In this document: positions 37,782-45,279 of the stretch, one piece after another
Layout of the letters: every line of letters begins with the position of its first letter
Numbering within the stretch: position 1 is the stretch's first letter
From: Leptospira meyeri
GTDB taxonomy: Bacteria > Spirochaetota > Leptospiria > Leptospirales > Leptospiraceae
Reading direction: 5' to 3'
Assembly (NCBI RefSeq): GCF_004368965.1
Contig: NZ_SORO01000001.1
Span: 1,644,001-1,708,000 of the forward strand
Length of the DNA stretch: 64,000 nt
Notes under the pieces: generated by a model
What the model was told of the DNA's origin: nothing
The model's database searches: none
Seen by the model: only the letters and a program-made list of their open reading frames with translations
Position numbers and translations under genes: made by a program

Positions 37782-39133
37782 GTTTTTTCTTGGAAACGAT
37801 TTGCCGCTTCCACTCCTCTTTCTTCATTCACAAATAAGTTAATGAGTAGTGATAGAAAATAAAAGAAAGCTACCACAAGGAAAGCATTGCGAAGGGTTAC
37901 GAGTGTTTGGATATATCCAAAAAGAAAAAGTCCCGCTGCTGCAGCAATTTTTCCAGAAAGTCCCCACATTCCAAAAAATTCCCCTGATTTGGATTCAGGA
38001 CTAAAGATACCAACGAGGGCTCTTGAAGCCGATTGGGTGGAACCAAGCCCCATTCCAGCCAAGGAAGAAATAAAAACAAAAACCCACTGGACAGTCCAAG
38101 TTTTGCCAAGACTAACATTCGCAAAATTTGTAAGATCATGTACAAAATAGATTAAACCACAAGTCACAAGCCAGAGAACAAGCGTTAGATTAAAAGTTTT
38201 TTTAGCACCAATACTATCTTGGATGACGCCAAAAGCGAGTGCACCCACTGCCGCAAAGATTTGGATAAAAATAAACATAGCCTGTTTGTGTTCTGCTTCG
38301 ATATGGATTTCTTGTGATCCATAAATAAAAGCAAAAGAAATGACAATCGCAAGAGCCGCCATCGTAAAGAATAAGGAAACCAAATATACCATTAAATCTT
38401 TGAAGTGGCTTGCGTCTTTTAAGGTTTGGACCACACGATCCTTCCCAATCTTAAAATAATTTACATGATGAGAAACACCCAAAGGTAAATGTGGTTCTTT
38501 TAAGAAAAGGAAAGTGGGAATCGCTGCAATCAAAAAGAAAATTGCAGTATACGGACCAACTAACTTCAAGTTTTGGAAATTGTCTAAGGTGTAGTCTCCA
38601 AGTGTTGTGGCAAGAGCAACTGATCCAATTCCACCGAAATAACCAATTCCCCAAGCATAACCTGAGATTTTACCTAAGTCTTCCTTTGATCCAAGGAAGG
38701 GTAAAAAGCTAGAGGCAAAGTTTTCTCCAGAGGCAAAGAAAAAGTTAGAAAAGGCAACAAGCACCATTCCGAGCCATACCATCCCCGGTTCCACATAATA
38801 GAGTAAAAAAGTAGCTCCCACACAACCTAGGTAACTAAGGAAAAGAAATAATTTTTTCTTAGAACTGTAGTCCGTGATGGCACCGAAGATGGGTCCTGTA
38901 GCTACCACAAATAAATACGAGGCAGCAAGTGCCCAAGCCCAAAGGGAATTTCCCATTCGGTACGGATTGTCCGATCCCATGTCGGCGGGGACGACGAGTC
39001 TTGTGAAAATCTCACAGTATACAACACTGATGATGACTGTGGTGTAGGAGGAGTTCGCAAAATCGAACATACACCATCCAAAAATTTCGCGGTTTTTTTT
39101 CTTTTTGGCTTCCGGGTTTTTGTCTTGGGACAT
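37778..39133 (-). CDS. UMF1-type MFS protein
   Basis: About 451 residues. UMF1/Atg22-like major facilitator: GWCMFDFANSSYTTVIISVVYCEIF near the N-terminus, then 12 hydrophobic segments with GALAFGVIQDSIGAKKTF as a motif A-like loop and ASRALVGIFSPESKSGEFFG late. The exported substrate is unknown (Atg22 relatives move amino acids). The start is uncertain: a TTG at 39202, touching the divergent ferredoxin gene, gives a longer form, but ATG at 39133 leaves a normal cytoplasmic leader and intergenic space for promoters. Confidence 0.8.
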   Translation of the reverse strand: MSQDKNPEAKKKKNREIFGWCMFDFANSSYTTVIISVVYCEIFTRLVVPADMGSDNPYRMGNSLWAWALAASYLFVVATGPIFGAITDYSSKKKLFLFLSYLGCVGATFLLYYVEPGMVWLGMVLVAFSNFFFASGENFASSFLPFLGSKEDLGKISGYAWGIGYFGGIGSVALATTLGDYTLDNFQNLKLVGPYTAIFFLIAAIPTFLFLKEPHLPLGVSHHVNYFKIGKDRVVQTLKDASHFKDLMVYLVSLFFTMAALAIVISFAFIYGSQEIHIEAEHKQAMFIFIQIFAAVGALAFGVIQDSIGAKKTFNLTLVLWLVTCGLIYFVHDLTNFANVSLGKTWTVQWVFVFISSLAGMGLGSTQSASRALVGIFSPESKSGEFFGMWGLSGKIAAAAGLFLFGYIQTLVTLRNAFLVVAFFYFLSLLINLFVNEERGVEAANRFQEKT

Positions 39134-39202
39134 AGAGGGTGTTAGAATTTTCCTTGGTTGAAAGTAATTAAAGAGTTTCCCTCCCTTTCCTAAATCTGTC
39201 AA

Positions 39203-39439
39203 ATGAATAGTTCAATGGATCCGTTCGATTTAAATTCCCTTATGAGGCCCAAACGGGTCTGCTTATGCCGGATGGTGACAGAAGATGAATTAGTCCGTGC
39301 CATCCATGCGGGTGCCGTGACCATGGAACAAATCAGAGAAACCACAAGGGCCTCTACCGGCTGCGGAACCTGCTCCATGCAGGTGTACCACATCCTCCAG
39401 CGCGAATTGCAGAATCTCTCACGGAGGAAAATTTCATGA
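39203..39439 (+). CDS. BFD-like [2Fe-2S] protein
   Basis: 78 residues. Matches the bacterioferritin-associated ferredoxin fold: VCLC (Cys-x-Cys) then, 32 residues on, CGTC, with the helical ITEEI-type spacer between (VTEDELVRAIHAGAVTMEQIRETTRASTGCGTC). Four Cys ligands for a [2Fe-2S] cluster. It could mobilise iron from bacterioferritin or donate electrons. It overlaps the RibD-C gene by 4 bp. Confidence 0.85.
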   Translation: MNSSMDPFDLNSLMRPKRVCLCRMVTEDELVRAIHAGAVTMEQIRETTRASTGCGTCSMQVYHILQRELQNLSRRKIS

Positions 39440-40077
39440 AATTATCGATCAATATGGCCATGACCTTGGACGGAAAGGTCGTTCGACCAGATGGCCGTTG
39501 GTATGGCCTCACATCCAGTGAAGACAAAACGCAAATGGATGTCTATCGTTCCCAGTCCGATGCTATCCTTGTAGGAAAAAACTCGATCCTGAACGACAAT
39601 CCCATCGTGAAAATCCGTGCGATTCCCAATGCTTTGAACCCAAGACCAGTCATTTTGGTCCGCAAAGGGACACTCCCTCCAGACAAACATGTCTTTGAAG
39701 AATCAGATCATATCCCTTTAATCATTTGTACCAAATCCAACCTAAAAGAAATCAAAACAAGCCTTGAGAACAAAGCCGAAATCTTCGCCCTAGATTCTGA
39801 TGACATTGAACCCAAAAAAGTCACAGGAATCCTCAAACGCAAAGGGTATAAAAACGTCCTCTTGGAAGGTGGGCCCAAACTCAATTTTTCCTTTTTGGAA
39901 GCTGACCTTGTGGATCGGATTTATCTGACCATTGTGCCATTTGTGATTGGAAAAACAGGACTTCCCGGAATCGCAGACCGCAACTCCGAACTCCCCGGAT
40001 TTGACCAGAACCGTTGGACCCTAAAAGACCATTTTGCCAAAGGAAACGAAATCTTTCTCGTATATGAAAAACCGTAA
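39436..40077 (+). CDS. RibD C-terminal-domain reductase (DHFR-like)
   Basis: 213 residues. Dihydrofolate-reductase-like fold of the RibD C-terminal domain: SINMAMTLDGKV at the start, SDAILVGKNSILNDNP (NADPH binding region), VLLEGGPKLNFSFL with the conserved Gly-Gly-Pro, and DRIYLTIVPFVIG. There is no N-terminal deaminase domain, so it is either the second half of a split pyrimidine reductase (riboflavin synthesis) or an independent NADPH reductase. It is coupled to the ferredoxin upstream. Confidence 0.85.
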   Translation: MKLSINMAMTLDGKVVRPDGRWYGLTSSEDKTQMDVYRSQSDAILVGKNSILNDNPIVKIRAIPNALNPRPVILVRKGTLPPDKHVFEESDHIPLIICTKSNLKEIKTSLENKAEIFALDSDDIEPKKVTGILKRKGYKNVLLEGGPKLNFSFLEADLVDRIYLTIVPFVIGKTGLPGIADRNSELPGFDQNRWTLKDHFAKGNEIFLVYEKP

Positions 40078-40116
40078 AATTTTTTAAAAATAGGATTGAC
40101 GGGTTCCATCAGCATC

Positions 40117-40140
40117 AAATAGTTTGATATTAAACTATTT
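40117..40140 (+). promoter_or_regulatory. perfect palindromic operator upstream of doxX
   Basis: AAATAGTTT, spacer GATATT, AAACTATTT: a perfect 9-bp inverted repeat 19 bp before the DoxX ATG. A TTGACG at 40096-40101 is a candidate -35, putting the operator over the -10/+1 region, as expected of a repressor site (MarR/HxlR-sized). Confidence 0.65.
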
Positions 40141-40158
40141 AGCAATAAGAGGTTCTCT

Positions 40159-40593
40159 ATGTTTTATAAACTACTCGCAACAAACAAAGACATTACACTC
40201 ACTATCCTCCGCGTCACACTCGGTCTGGTGATCCTTCCCCACGGAGCTCAAAAAGTTCTAGGGGCATTCGGTGGATACGGATTCGAAGGAACAATGGGTT
40301 TCTTTACAGGAACACTGGGCATTCCTTACTTCTTTGCTCTTCTTGCCATCATCGCTGAATTTTTTGGTGCGATTGGTCTTATCGTAGGGCTTTTCACAAG
40401 AGTGGCAGCTTTTGGAATTTTTGCAACTATGCTTGTAGCGGCAGTGCTTGTTCATTTACCAAACGGATTCTTTGCTGATAAAGGTGGATACGAATACCAA
40501 CTTTTAACTTTTGGTTTGGCAATTCCTCTGATCATTAAAGGTGCTGGTTCGTTTTCATTGGATGATATCATCGCTCATAAAATCGAAGGATAA
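40159..40593 (+). CDS. DoxX family membrane protein
   Basis: 144 residues, four membrane segments. DoxX core: LRVTLGLVILPHGAQKVLG and PYFFALLAIIAEFFGAIGLIVGLFTR, ending with GYEYQLLTF. DoxX-like proteins are linked to oxidative-stress or quinone-related membrane complexes in other bacteria. It stands alone behind the palindrome above, so probably inducible. Confidence 0.92.
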   Translation: MFYKLLATNKDITLTILRVTLGLVILPHGAQKVLGAFGGYGFEGTMGFFTGTLGIPYFFALLAIIAEFFGAIGLIVGLFTRVAAFGIFATMLVAAVLVHLPNGFFADKGGYEYQLLTFGLAIPLIIKGAGSFSLDDIIAHKIEG

Positions 40594-40648
40594 TAGAAAA
40601 ATCGTGACTAAGACTATCTAATAGTGTTAGCCAAACTTTGACCTCTCT

Positions 40649-40680
40649 GATTCCTTGTCTTAAACCATCGATAAGGAATC
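40649..40680 (+). promoter_or_regulatory. hairpin in the lpxD leader
   Basis: GATTCCTT (40649-40656) pairs with AAGGAATC (40673-40680), loop 16 nt, ending 4 nt before the ATG. The AAGGAAT of the 3' arm is the likely upstream SD and GGAG lies just after the hairpin, so folding would partly mask the start region. Regulation is inference. Confidence 0.35.
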
Positions 40681-40684
40681 GGAG

Positions 40685-41743
40685 ATGAACCAACTCACTC
40701 TATCTGCTCTCCAGTCATTACTTCCAGAAGCAAAGTTTCAAAATACAGAAAGTATTCTTTCACTTTCTTTTACAGGACTTACTTCTCTTTCATTAGCCAC
40801 TACAAACGATATTTCATTTGTAGCTTCCAAAACATTTGTCAATGATGCCAAAACTTCCAAAGCTCCCGTACTCATTGTATCTTCTGATATCGTTGATTCC
40901 CTTTCAGATAAAGCGTTGATCATAGTTCCTAAAGTGGAACTCGCAACTGCAAAAATCATTCGGCACTTCTTTCCAGAAAAACAACCTTCAGGAAAACACA
41001 GCAAACAAGTTGCCATCGACCCGACTGCAAAAATTGGATCCAATACCGATATCGGACATTTTGTAACCATTGGCAAAAACTCGATCATTGGAAACGACTG
41101 TATTATTGAAGATGGAGTCAAAATTGGAGACAACGTCCATATTGGTGATGGAGCAAGAATTGGAAAAAACTGCGTGTTCTTTGATGATACCATCATCGGA
41201 AAACGTTTTATTGTATTTGGAAATTCCAGTTTTGGTGGTGATGGATTTGGATTTGTTTTTGCTGATGGCAAACACAACAAAATCCCACAAGTGGGCCGTG
41301 TTGTCATTGGTGACGATGTGGAAGTAGGAAGTAACTGCACCATCGACCGAGGGGCTCTTACAGATACAACCATTGGGAATGGATGTAAATTTGATAATAT
41401 GGTTCACATTGCCCATAACTGTAAAGTGGGAGATCATGTCATCATTGCTGGACAGTCTGGTCTTGCAGGGAGTGTGACACTTGGAAACCATGTGATCATT
41501 GGCGGGGCTTGCGCGATTAGCGACCATTTAACACTTGTAGATGGAACCATCATTGCTGGTGGATCCAGTCTACGTACATCGCCAAAAACAAAAGATGTGT
41601 ATGTGGGTTGGGACTTAGGACTCACCTTCCCTGAATTTCAAAAGTATCGTGTGAATATCAAAAACATTGTGAACTTGAACAAATGGCTCAAACGCATAGA
41701 AAACATCGAAAAAAAAGTAGGAATTGAAACTAAAGAATCTTAA
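40685..41743 (+). CDS. lpxD: UDP-3-O-(3-hydroxyacyl)glucosamine N-acyltransferase
   Basis: 352 residues. LpxD adds the N-linked acyl chain in lipid A synthesis, cytoplasmic, homotrimer. N-terminal uridine-binding domain (about 1-100), then left-handed beta-helix hexapeptide repeats ([30 protein letters not shown]). GGDGFGF and [23 protein letters not shown] follow, and the catalytic His is 244 in [10 protein letters not shown]. Short C-terminal helices. Lone gene, separated from the neighbours. Confidence 0.95.
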   Translation: MNQLTLSALQSLLPEAKFQNTESILSLSFTGLTSLSLATTNDISFVASKTFVNDAKTSKAPVLIVSSDIVDSLSDKALIIVPKVELATAKIIRHFFPEKQPSGKHSKQVAIDPTAKIGSNTDIGHFVTIGKNSIIGNDCIIEDGVKIGDNVHIGDGARIGKNCVFFDDTIIGKRFIVFGNSSFGGDGFGFVFADGKHNKIPQVGRVVIGDDVEVGSNCTIDRGALTDTTIGNGCKFDNMVHIAHNCKVGDHVIIAGQSGLAGSVTLGNHVIIGGACAISDHLTLVDGTIIAGGSSLRTSPKTKDVYVGWDLGLTFPEFQKYRVNIKNIVNLNKWLKRIENIEKKVGIETKES

Positions 41744-41756
41744 ATCGAATCCTGAT

Positions 41757-41792
41757 TTCAATCACATCTTACGAAAGTAGGCTGTGATTGAA
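41757..41792 (+). terminator. stem-loop after lpxD
   Basis: TTCAATCACA (41757-41766) and TGTGATTGAA (41783-41792) make a perfect 10-bp stem, with an inner TTAC-GAAA-GTAG pairing. Downstream is A-rich (TAAAAAAA) rather than T-rich, so not a textbook intrinsic terminator in either direction, but it lies just after the lpxD stop. Confidence 0.4.
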
Positions 41793-41868
41793 TAAAAAAA
41801 CGCTGCCAATATTTCTACCAACACCGCAAACAAAACCAATCAATTTAAATTCAACTAAGTCAGTACCG

Positions 41869-42330
41869 TCAATTGGTTGGCAAAGATCCTTTGTAAAATT
41901 TCACTTTACCGTAAACTGTTTTAGAACTATTCTCCTCTATTAATTTGTATGAATAACCATCAGAAAAAGTTTCGGTTATGAATAATTTGCTCCGTTTATT
42001 TATGCGTTTTTCTCTGTATTCATCTGAAAATATGTCACTAGTGATTTCAACTGCGATTCCCTGGGCGATGCAAGGAGAAACCCATATAATAGATGATTTT
42101 ATATATGAATGAGGATACACTCTGTAAATAATTTCGTATGATCCATTCCTTTCAATAATCACTTCACCAAAGCTACTAGTATATACAAATTTACCTAGGT
42201 GAAATTTTTCACAATCGCTTTTAGCATTTGATGAATATGTGGCCTTAGGATTTAAGATAACTATGAAAGTGATAAACAAAATTACTTTATTGAAATTTAA
42301 CTTGTTCAAACTATTGATTTGTCTATACAT
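41869..42330 (-). CDS. exported protein, unknown function
   Basis: About 153 residues with a signal peptide (NKVILFITFIVILNPKATYS) and two Cys in the mature part. Beta-rich by pattern (GEVIIERNGSYEIIYRVYPHSYIKSS). No family recognised. The ATG at 42330 has AGGA five bases ahead and is preferred to the TTG at 42348 that overlaps the upstream gene. Lower GC and more Asn/Ser/Ile than its neighbours, but too little to call transfer. Confidence 0.5.
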   Translation of the reverse strand: MYRQINSLNKLNFNKVILFITFIVILNPKATYSSNAKSDCEKFHLGKFVYTSSFGEVIIERNGSYEIIYRVYPHSYIKSSIIWVSPCIAQGIAVEITSDIFSDEYREKRINKRSKLFITETFSDGYSYKLIEENSSKTVYGKVKFYKGSLPTN

Positions 42331-42344
42331 ACTTCCTATCTCAT

Positions 42345-42800
42345 TCAAGAAATCGAATCCACATACAATTGAATCCGATTTTGGATTTCCATCAAAATGG
42401 ATGGATCGGGAAAAGGAACCGGATTTCCTTCTGGATCAGTCCAATGGCATACATTTCCCTCTAATTTTCGTAAACTCAAATAAAAAATAGGTGCAGGGTT
42501 TCTTCGTTTCCCTTCCTCATCACCTAACCTAAGTGTTACGGAACCCATGTCCGAAACCACCCACTCAAACCTTTGCCCTTTTTGTTCCATAATCCAACGG
42601 ATGGGAAATTCGATGGTTTCACCTATTTCCAACTGGTTTATGTCTTTAGAATTTTTCTTTTTTGAGGACTCAGAGTTTATCACACCTTGGTTTAGGTTCT
42701 CTTGTTTTTCTATTTCTGGATATTCTACAAGTAACCAACGATACACACGAAGGGACTCTTCTTTTAAAAAAGGTAAGTCATTTAAATCAAGAGGGTTCAT
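42345..42800 (-). CDS. conserved Leptospira-type protein, unknown
   Basis: 151 residues, no signal peptide. N-terminal helix (FLKEESLRVYRWLLVEYPE), a charged linker, then a strand-rich part (GETIEFPIRW, FEWVVSDMGSVTLRLGDEEGKRRNPAPIFYLSLRKLEG). The pattern suggests a small beta-sandwich or PilZ-sized domain, but no motif confirms this. It follows mazG by about 10 bp and is probably in its operon. Confidence 0.55.
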   Translation of the reverse strand: MNPLDLNDLPFLKEESLRVYRWLLVEYPEIEKQENLNQGVINSESSKKKNSKDINQLEIGETIEFPIRWIMEQKGQRFEWVVSDMGSVTLRLGDEEGKRRNPAPIFYLSLRKLEGNVCHWTDPEGNPVPFPDPSILMEIQNRIQLYVDSIS

Positions 42801-42810
42801 ATTTTTTTAT

Positions 42811-43716
42811 TTACCGATTCTGATTTTGGTCAGATAGATTTGTGACATCACCGTCAGATTTTTTATGATTTGAAACTTTATCTTTCAGTTGCAACTTTGA
42901 TTGGTTCCAAAACAAATCAAGTTCCTCGAGGGAATGATCTTTCAAAGTTTTTCCCGTTTGTGATACCAAATCTTCTACGATACGAAACCTGGTTTCGAAT
43001 TTTTCATTGGCCCGACGAAGGCAGGTTTCTGGGTCAATGGATAGTTTACGAGATAAGTTCACTAATAAAAAGAAAAGGTCACCTAACTCATCTTCGACAC
43101 GTTCATCATAAGGTAATTTTTTAGAACTAAGAGACCCTTTGGTTTGGAGTTCCACATCCAGTTCTTTTATTTCTTCTTGGAACTTTTCAAACACCCCTGA
43201 AACTGTAGGCCAATCAAATCCTTGTTTGGTGACTTTGCTTTGGATTTTTTCAGAACGCTGGATGGCAGGGAGAGCCTTTGGAATCCCCGCAAGGATACTT
43301 TTATCGGAATCAATATTTCCCTTTTTCTCTTTTTCTTTTTGTTTGAGTTTGTCCCATTGTGCGAGAACTTGATCTCCTGAATGGATTCCTTCCGTATTCC
43401 CATACACATGAGGATGACGAAATACTAATTTTTGAAATACGTCATTGGCAACGTCTTGGAATCCGAAGGCTCCCCTTTCCTTGGCTAATTGGCTATGAAA
43501 GGTAATCTGAAAAAGGAGGTCTCCCAACTCTTCTTTTAAGTGGCTATCGTCACCTCTTTCAATCGTATCCACCACTTCGTAGGTTTCTTCAAGTAAATGG
43601 GGAATGACGGAAAGATGCGTCTGTTCTTTGTCCCAGGGACAACCTTCGGGACTGCGTAAATCTGCTGTAAGAGCCAGTAGATTTTCAAAGGGTGAATCGA
43701 AATTAGGAGGGTTCAC
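42811..43716 (-). CDS. mazG: nucleoside triphosphate pyrophosphohydrolase
   Basis: 301 residues. MazG hydrolyses non-canonical or excess NTPs to NMP and PPi. The all-alpha NTP-PPase signature is near the N-terminus: CPWDKEQTHLSVIPHLLEETYEVVDTIE, then EELGDLLFQITFH (metal-binding Glu/Glu/Asp). A second MazG-like repeat follows (ELGDLFFLLVNLSRKL). The linker between repeats is long and Lys-rich, which makes it somewhat longer than the E. coli enzyme of about 263 aa. Confidence 0.92.
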   Translation of the reverse strand: MNPPNFDSPFENLLALTADLRSPEGCPWDKEQTHLSVIPHLLEETYEVVDTIERGDDSHLKEELGDLLFQITFHSQLAKERGAFGFQDVANDVFQKLVFRHPHVYGNTEGIHSGDQVLAQWDKLKQKEKEKKGNIDSDKSILAGIPKALPAIQRSEKIQSKVTKQGFDWPTVSGVFEKFQEEIKELDVELQTKGSLSSKKLPYDERVEDELGDLFFLLVNLSRKLSIDPETCLRRANEKFETRFRIVEDLVSQTGKTLKDHSLEELDLFWNQSKLQLKDKVSNHKKSDGDVTNLSDQNQNR

Positions 43717-43773
43717 TGATTGTATTTTTCCGAAACCTCACGGGAAGCAAACGGAAATTTTATCTTGCGAAAG

Positions 43774-43782
43774 CCCCCCCCC
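43774..43782 (+). repeat. C9 homopolymer tract
   Basis: Nine C in a row, 18 bp ahead of the DUF6580 ATG at 43800 and upstream of the divergent mazG start. Homopolymeric tracts of this length in promoter or leader regions can vary by slippage. Confidence 0.8.
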
Positions 43783-43799
43783 TTTACGAGTCTATCCCT

Positions 43800-44312
43800 A
43801 TGTTCCAATCTCGTGTCTCCGTTGCCATCCTTATGGTGATCGCTACTGTCATCAGCCGTATCCTACCTCACCCACCGAATTTTACGCCCATTTTGGCCGT
43901 TTCTTTGTTTTCGGGTGCTTATTTGACAGACAGACGACTTGCTCTTTTTGTTCCTATCTTAGCGATGTTCGTTTCCGATTATTTCATCGGGTTTCATGAC
44001 CTAATGCCTGTGGTTTACGGATTTATGATCCTTGCGGTCCTCTTTGGAAAACAAATTGGTTCTTCTCTTACAAAATCCTTCGGGTTCACTGTGGTTGGAT
44101 CGGTTGTTTTCTTTGTTCTTACCAACTTGGCAGTTTGGGCAACGAGTGGCATGTATACTTTAGATGCTTCTGGACTTGCGACTTGTTTTACACTGGCTAT
44201 CCCTTTTTTCCAAAACTCAATGGCTGGTGATTTAGTGTATTCTGGAATCCTATTTGGATCGATGGCTTTTCTCAATCGCACTGTATTTGTTGCAGCAAAA
44301 CAAAACGCTTAG
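43800..44312 (+). CDS. DUF6580 family membrane protein
   Basis: 170 residues, five or six membrane segments. Matches the DUF6580 pattern: ISRILPHPPNFTPILAVSLFSGAYL near the start, FVSDYFIGFHD, then VLTNLAVWATSGMYTLDASGLATCFTLAIPFFQNSMAGDLVYSGILFG. The shape recalls ECF-transporter S components. No clear SD before the ATG. Confidence 0.82.
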   Translation: MFQSRVSVAILMVIATVISRILPHPPNFTPILAVSLFSGAYLTDRRLALFVPILAMFVSDYFIGFHDLMPVVYGFMILAVLFGKQIGSSLTKSFGFTVVGSVVFFVLTNLAVWATSGMYTLDASGLATCFTLAIPFFQNSMAGDLVYSGILFGSMAFLNRTVFVAAKQNA

Positions 44313-44328
44313 ATCAACGTTTTTCTTT

Positions 44329-45279
44329 TTACAATTCTTGCAGCATTCGGTGGACTCGAGTCTTAGGGCCATCCGCCGAATTCCGAACCTTCTCCACCAA
44401 ACTCAATCGATCTCGCAGTCCCATCCGGTTCGCTATCTGAATTCCAAGACCTGGTCTTGCGTTCATTTCCAAGAGGAGTGGGCCACGTAATTCATCGAGC
44501 ACAATATCCACACCCAAATATCCTAAACCGGACATATCGTAACAACGTGAGGCCATTTCTAAAATAGTTTCCCAATGAGGGATCACCCTTCCAGTTAATG
44601 TTTGTTTTGTGTCTGGATGTAAATGAATGATTTTATCATTACATACCGAATGCGTGAGTGTTCCTGTTTTTAGGTTTACACCTACACCCAAAGCCCCTTG
44701 GTGGAGATTAGCCCTTCCACCTGACTCTTTCGTTGGCAAACGCAACATCGCCATCACAGGGTAACCTAAAAATACAATCACACGAATGTCTGGTATTCCG
44801 CGAAAGGAAATCTCACGAAAGAACGAATGGCATTCCAACCTCTCTTGTAACACGCAAGAATCTGAATTTCCATCCAAAGAATAAAGTCCGGACAAAATTC
44901 CTGATATATGATGGTGAAGTTCTTTTTCTGAGATTTTTTTCCCATCTACTTTGTGATAAAGACTAGAACCATTGGGAGTTTCTGATTCACCAGTAATCAC
45001 GAGGATTCCGTTCCCCATACCACCGTTAGCTGGTTTAACGACAAATCCAGGCCTTCCCTGAATGAGTTCCTGAATGCCTCGAATCCCACCAAAAGCATCC
45101 ACCAATCCATAATGATGAGGCATAGGAACATGGAACTGTCTTGCCAGTTCCGCCGTTTTCCATTTATCATCCACTAAAGGATAATATTCTCTTGGATTGT
45201 AGGGTAAAATGTATTCGCCAATCCTGCGATTAATTCCAAGGATTCCCTCTTCTTCAAATTTTTTGAAAATAGAGATCAC
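44329..45279 (-). CDS. RimK-like ATP-grasp ligase (alpha-L-glutamate ligase-like)
   Basis: 316 residues. ATP-grasp fold: PGFVVKPANGGMGNGILVI (phosphate-binding Lys and Gly-rich loop, about residues 78-96), VLQERLECHSFF, and the C-terminal metal-binding LLEMNARPGLGIQIAN. The N-terminus NRRIGEYILPYNPREYYPLVDDK matches the rimK-related ligase subfamily that neighbours an inactive transglutaminase gene. It probably adds an amino acid to a peptide or small-molecule acceptor; substrate unknown. Its start overlaps the stop of the next upstream gene by 4 bp, so the operon is tightly coupled. Confidence 0.85.
   Translation of the reverse strand: MISIFKKFEEEGILGINRRIGEYILPYNPREYYPLVDDKWKTAELARQFHVPMPHHYGLVDAFGGIRGIQELIQGRPGFVVKPANGGMGNGILVITGESETPNGSSLYHKVDGKKISEKELHHHISGILSGLYSLDGNSDSCVLQERLECHSFFREISFRGIPDIRVIVFLGYPVMAMLRLPTKESGGRANLHQGALGVGVNLKTGTLTHSVCNDKIIHLHPDTKQTLTGRVIPHWETILEMASRCYDMSGLGYLGVDIVLDELRGPLLLEMNARPGLGIQIANRMGLRDRLSLVEKVRNSADGPKTRVHRMLQEL

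Noticed and set aside
41757..41792. Strong intrinsic terminator for lpxD
   Set aside because: Stem is perfect but is followed by A rather than T on the plus strand, so kept only as a low-confidence site.
42870..43124. 84-aa frame antisense to mazG
   Set aside because: Lies completely inside mazG, which has clear family motifs.
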